From assembly GCA_019240175.1 (NCBI GenBank), contig JAFAYS010000851.1, positions 1 through 7,405 of the forward strand: DNA of 7,405 bases, in the 5' to 3' direction. The DNA comes from Chloroflexota bacterium (GTDB taxonomy: Bacteria > Chloroflexota > Chloroflexia > Chloroflexales > Kallotenuaceae). The notes below the pieces were generated by a model, which worked only from the letters and a program-made list of their open reading frames with translations, ran no database searches and was not told the DNA's origin. A program made the translations under genes and the position numbers. Shown here piece after piece: positions 4,259 through 7,405 of the stretch (positions are counted from its first letter, which is position 1; every line of letters begins with the position of its first letter).

Positions 4259-7200
4259 TTACGGCGTAACGTTCAGCACGCGCACTTCGCCCGAGCCGAT
4301 CGTGATGCTGCCGGAGCGGACCAGGACGTTGCCCAGCAGGATACGACCAGCCGCCGGAGCGGTCTTCGCCGTTACCACGCCCGGCACCGTCCAGCTTGCG
4401 CCAGCAGCGCGCAGCGCGTCGGCATCCGTCACCGCGACCGTACCGAACTTGGTGTTCTGGAACACGTCGAGGTAATCGTAGGCCGTGTTGCCGCTCGGGA
4501 CCGAGTAGCCGTCGATGCGGATGGTGTAGGTGCCCGCCGCCGGGTTCGCAACCGTGACCGCCTCTTCCGAGTCGCCGTCCGCCGACTGGCCGAGCACCAC
4601 GCCCGCCGAGTTCAGCACGAACAGGTCAAGGTCGGAGTTGGCATCCGACGGGTTGCCGATGCGCGCCGACAGCGCGGTCGAGCCGGCGTCAACCGTAACC
4701 TGGAACTCCTGCGTGGCACCGTTGGCGATCGACGGGCGATCAACCTTGGCGCTGCCGAGGTTCGAGCCAACCGCGCGGCCCGTGAAGGCACCGAACTGGT
4801 TGGTCAGGGTATAGCTGCGACTCACACCAACGTTGGCCTGCGCAGTGTTGATCACATCCGGGTTCGGCGAGATCGTCGCGCCCAGGATCGAGACCGAGAG
4901 AGTGAACGGAACGTTCGCGGCATCCGACGTGCGGCGTGCATCAACCGTGACTTCCCAGACGCCCGCCTGCGGGTTCGAGGTGGTGCGGCTAGCGCCATCG
5001 CAGCCGGCGGCTGCCGCCGGAATGTAGCAAGCCGTGCTGGCGTTCGAGTCGATGCCGACGCCGTACGGGTGCCAGCGCAGGAAGCGAGCCTGGCCGGTGC
5101 CAGCAGCGCCCGAGGGGCCGCTGAAGTCGACCTTGAGGGCAGGAGTGCCGGTCGGGACGCGGAAGAAGTAGCTCAGCGTCTGGTTGCGGCCAACCGTGCC
5201 GGTCTTGACGACGGTGTAGTTGTTCGCGGCGCTGAACTGATCCGCCACAATCACGACGTTCATGGTCTGGTAGTCGATACCGACCGTCGCCGCATTGTCG
5301 AGGTTCAGGATTGCCGAGTGGACGCCCACGCTCGACGGGTTGACGTTGACCGTCACCTGCACCGGCGTGTTCAGCGGCAGCGAAACCGAGCTTGGACCAC
5401 TGAAGGTGCCGTCGTTGCCGACCCAGCTCAGGTTATAGGTAATCGCGCCCGCCTGGCCCTTGGTGCGGGTGAAGGTGTAGGTGCGGGTGTAGCTCTGGCC
5501 CAGCACAACGCCTTCGCGGTCATGGATGCCCTGACCGAAGCCAGGCGTAGCCAGCAGGCCGCTCAGCAGCGTGTTCACCGCAACCGACGAGGTGATCTCG
5601 GTGGTCTTGATGTTAGCCTTGATCAGGTTCCAGGCCGCCGGCACATTGATCAGACCGTTACCCTGCTCGTAGACCTGGTAGCGGTTGGTGTCGATCAGCC
5701 GGGTCGACGAGATCATCGCCTGGCGCAGCTGCGCCGTCTTCAGATCAATGTTGGCCTTCTTAGCCGCGCCGACGAGCAGGGCCGCCGCGCCAGCAGCCTG
5801 CGGGGCCGCCATCGAGGTGCCGTTGAACATCGCGTAGCCCGCGGGCAGCGCATAGGTTCCAGCCGCCGGGCCGCCGGGCTGCCAGGTCGGGATCGTCGAG
5901 ACCGCCGAGCCAGGAGCGATGATGTTGGGCTTGAAGCCGCCATCTTCGCGCGGGCCGGTCGAGCTGTAGTAGTGCAGGTTATCGGCGTACTCCGAGTCGG
6001 AGCCGTAGTTCTTCTGCCAGGTGTCCTTGGTGATGTACGAGCCGACGCTGACCACCTTGCCGGCAACCGAAGGATCGCCGATGGTGTTGAGGCCAGGGCC
6101 GCTGTTGCCAGCCGAGATGAACATCTGAACGTTGTACTTCTCGATCAGGCGATCGTACAGCTCAGCGCGGGCGTTGTTGCCGTCGTTGAGCGAGGGCAGG
6201 CCACCGATCGACATGTTGATCACGTCGACGCCGCCCTTCTTGGCCAGCCAGGTCATGCCCTCGACCAGCGCGTGCGCCGTGCAGCCGCTGACGAAGAGAC
6301 ACACGCGGACCGAGACCAGCTTGGCGCCAGGAGCCGCGCCCGTCATCGCGCCGCCGAACATGCCGTTCGCCGCAACGATACCGGCAACGTGCGAGCCGTG
6401 CGCGCCCGAGACGATACCGATGTTGACGAACTTGTTCTTGCCGTCGGTCTGAACCACGAACGGCATCGACTCGCGGATGTCGGTCGCCGGGTTATCGGTG
6501 CCGAAAGTGCCGATATCGTAGTTCACGGCATAGTCGGTCATCGCCTTCTCGTCGGCGAAGCTGTTGTTCTGGTTGGTGTCGACGTACACCTTGTTGGTGT
6601 CGGTGTTCCACAGCACAGCAAAGATGCCGTTGCTGCCCGCCGGGTTGCCGTCACGGTTGACGTCATTGCCCACCTCGCCGCCGAGGTTTGGATCACGCTC
6701 GTTGAAGAGAGCGATGCGGTAGGACGCATTCGACGGAGCGGTGTAGGTCACGCTGTTATAGGTGAAGGTCTTGCCGCTCACCTTAGTCTGCATGCTGAGC
6801 CACGTCGGGTCGGCGTCGTCGGTCGGGTGCGTGTAGGTCACCCAGTTGACGATCTTGCGCGCGCCGGTGGTGGTGGTGCTGAGCGCCGGGTGGCCCAGAT
6901 CGATGCCGGTATCCATGATACCAACCGTCACACCGCGACCGTCCCAGTTCGCGTTTGAGTTCGTGAACTGTGCCGCACCGGTATCGCCAATCGGCATATA
7001 CCCGTTGATCTTTGGCGTGCTCGCGCTCGGCGGGGTCTGAGGCGTGGCAGGAGCCGCACCATCAGGACGCGGATCGTAGAGCGGAATGATCTCGTCGACA
7101 TCCAGCGCCTGAACGCCGCTCAGCTGCACGGCAGCCTCGGCCTTGTCGATCGGCACCTCAGCGCGGACATAGCTGATGTCGATGTCGCTGACTTCGACGC

Positions 7201-7405
7201 TGCCGCCAAGGCTTTGAATGCCGCTGGCAACGGTTGCTTCAGCGCCCGTCTCGGCAGCAATCAGCACCGTAACCGAAGATTTGCCTTCGGCGCGGGCCTG
7301 ATCAATCAATGCGCGATCATGCTTGGAAAGCTCGTCCTTCTTCACCTGTTGCGCCGGAGCAGCGCCAGCGGGAAGGATCAACGACACGGCGAGAACGCCA
7401 GCGGT
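4259..7405 (-). CDS. Secreted S8 family serine protease, pyrolysin-like subtilase (5' end cut by window edge)
   Basis: The frame stays open to the right edge (1,048 residues seen). Numbering here is from the in-frame GTG at 7385-7387; six more codons (TAGVLA) lie upstream and, with SLILPAGAAPA, form the hydrophobic end of a signal peptide, so the true start is outside. Order: I9-like inhibitory propeptide (about 22-103), Pro/Ala-rich linker (106-125), then the catalytic domain (about 150-590) with the complete Asp-His-Ser triad: Asp159 (GIMDTGID), His330 (HGSHVAG), Ser525 (FNGTSMAAP), and oxyanion Asn428 (SAGNSGP). Asp and His are 171 residues apart, against 32 in subtilisin BPN'; the insert holds acidic, calcium-loop-like stretches (DVNRDGN, DTNQNNSFADE). 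Beta-rich domains follow: about 600-715, about 716-835, and a PPC-like domain (about 840-976) with SDLDLFV and AGTYTIRIDGY. Two close cysteine pairs (363/369, 787/796) suit disulphides in an exported protein. No LPXTG or C-terminal transmembrane anchor is seen. Likely an extracellular endopeptidase; the substrate is unknown. Confidence 0.95.
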   Translation of the reverse strand, partial: TAGVLAVSLILPAGAAPAQQVKKDELSKHDRALIDQARAEGKSSVTVLIAAETGAEATVASGIQSLGGSVEVSDIDISYVRAEVPIDKAEAAVQLSGVQALDVDEIIPLYDPRPDGAAPATPQTPPSASTPKINGYMPIGDTGAAQFTNSNANWDGRGVTVGIMDTGIDLGHPALSTTTTGARKIVNWVTYTHPTDDADPTWLSMQTKVSGKTFTYNSVTYTAPSNASYRIALFNERDPNLGGEVGNDVNRDGNPAGSNGIFAVLWNTDTNKVYVDTNQNNSFADEKAMTDYAVNYDIGTFGTDNPATDIRESMPFVVQTDGKNKFVNIGIVSGAHGSHVAGIVAANGMFGGAMTGAAPGAKLVSVRVCLFVSGCTAHALVEGMTWLAKKGGVDVINMSIGGLPSLNDGNNARAELYDRLIEKYNVQMFISAGNSGPGLNTIGDPSVAGKVVSVGSYITKDTWQKNYGSDSEYADNLHYYSSTGPREDGGFKPNIIAPGSAVSTIPTWQPGGPAAGTYALPAGYAMFNGTSMAAPQAAGAAALLVGAAKKANIDLKTAQLRQAMISSTRLIDTNRYQVYEQGNGLINVPAAWNLIKANIKTTEITSSVAVNTLLSGLLATPGFGQGIHDREGVVLGQSYTRTYTFTRTKGQAGAITYNLSWVGNDGTFSGPSSVSLPLNTPVQVTVNVNPSSVGVHSAILNLDNAATVGIDYQTMNVVIVADQFSAANNYTVVKTGTVGRNQTLSYFFRVPTGTPALKVDFSGPSGAAGTGQARFLRWHPYGVGIDSNASTACYIPAAAAGCDGASRTTSNPQAGVWEVTVDARRTSDAANVPFTLSVSILGATISPNPDVINTAQANVGVSRSYTLTNQFGAFTGRAVGSNLGSAKVDRPSIANGATQEFQVTVDAGSTALSARIGNPSDANSDLDLFVLNSAGVVLGQSADGDSEEAVTVANPAAGTYTIRIDGYSVPSGNTAYDYLDVFQNTKFGTVAVTDADALRAAGASWTVPGVVTAKTAPAAGRILLGNVLVRSGSITIGSGEVRVLNVTP

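Noticed and set aside
5069..6958. A 629-codon open frame on the + strand opposite the protease gene
   Set aside because: It is the antisense of a convincing subtilase with its catalytic triad. Its product is an Arg/Val/Asp/Ala-rich string without recognisable motifs, as expected from the opposite strand of GC3-biased coding DNA.
7385..7387. GTG at 7385-7387 as the true protease start
   Set aside because: It falls inside the hydrophobic core of the signal peptide (TAGVLAVSLILPAGAAPA), with no basic N-region and an open frame upstream, so the real start is beyond the right edge.

Overview
The window looks like ordinary chromosomal DNA from a GC-rich bacterium. The genes are dense, strongly GC-biased at third codon positions, and separated by short AT-richer spacers. 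My best guess at the lineage is Chloroflexota, class Chloroflexia. This rests on the protein styles (a pyrolysin-like S8 protease, a receiver protein ending in a DHp-like helix pair) and on a GTAGGGGCGT-type palindromic repeat. It is an impression and has not been tested by any search.

Layout from left to right. Positions 1-330 (+) hold the end of a two-component protein: the tail of a receiver domain followed by a histidine-kinase-like dimerisation/phosphoacceptor helix pair, with no ATPase domain. Positions 408-2375 (+) encode a UvrD/PcrA/Rep superfamily 1A DNA helicase with all motifs intact, apparently read from an extended -10 promoter on a nearly leaderless transcript. Positions 2376-2584 are a 209-bp spacer between convergent genes, and it is the most structured non-coding stretch here: a hairpin overlapping the helicase stop codon, a 69-bp nested palindromic repeat (2404-2472), and the intrinsic terminator of trpA. 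Positions 2585-3385 (-) are trpA and 3456-4091 (-) are plsY. They are co-directional, 70 bp apart, and probably read from one strong sigma-70-type promoter at 4121-4149. The spacer 4092-4258 also carries a second hairpin and a clear intrinsic terminator for the gene to its right. Positions 4259-7405 (-) are a secreted pyrolysin-like subtilase that runs off the right edge, losing only the beginning of its signal peptide.

The genes do not form one pathway. They cover signalling, DNA repair/replication, the last steps of tryptophan synthesis, the first acylation step of phospholipid synthesis, and extracellular proteolysis. No stretch over 300 bases lacks a gene. I saw no tRNA, rRNA, CRISPR array, transposase gene or phage gene.

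I found no convincing new multi-gene system. The items most worth a second look are the REC-DHp protein without a kinase domain, the nested palindrome whose GGGCGT core recurs in the trpA terminator, the near-leaderless helicase promoter, and the large acidic insertion in the protease catalytic domain.
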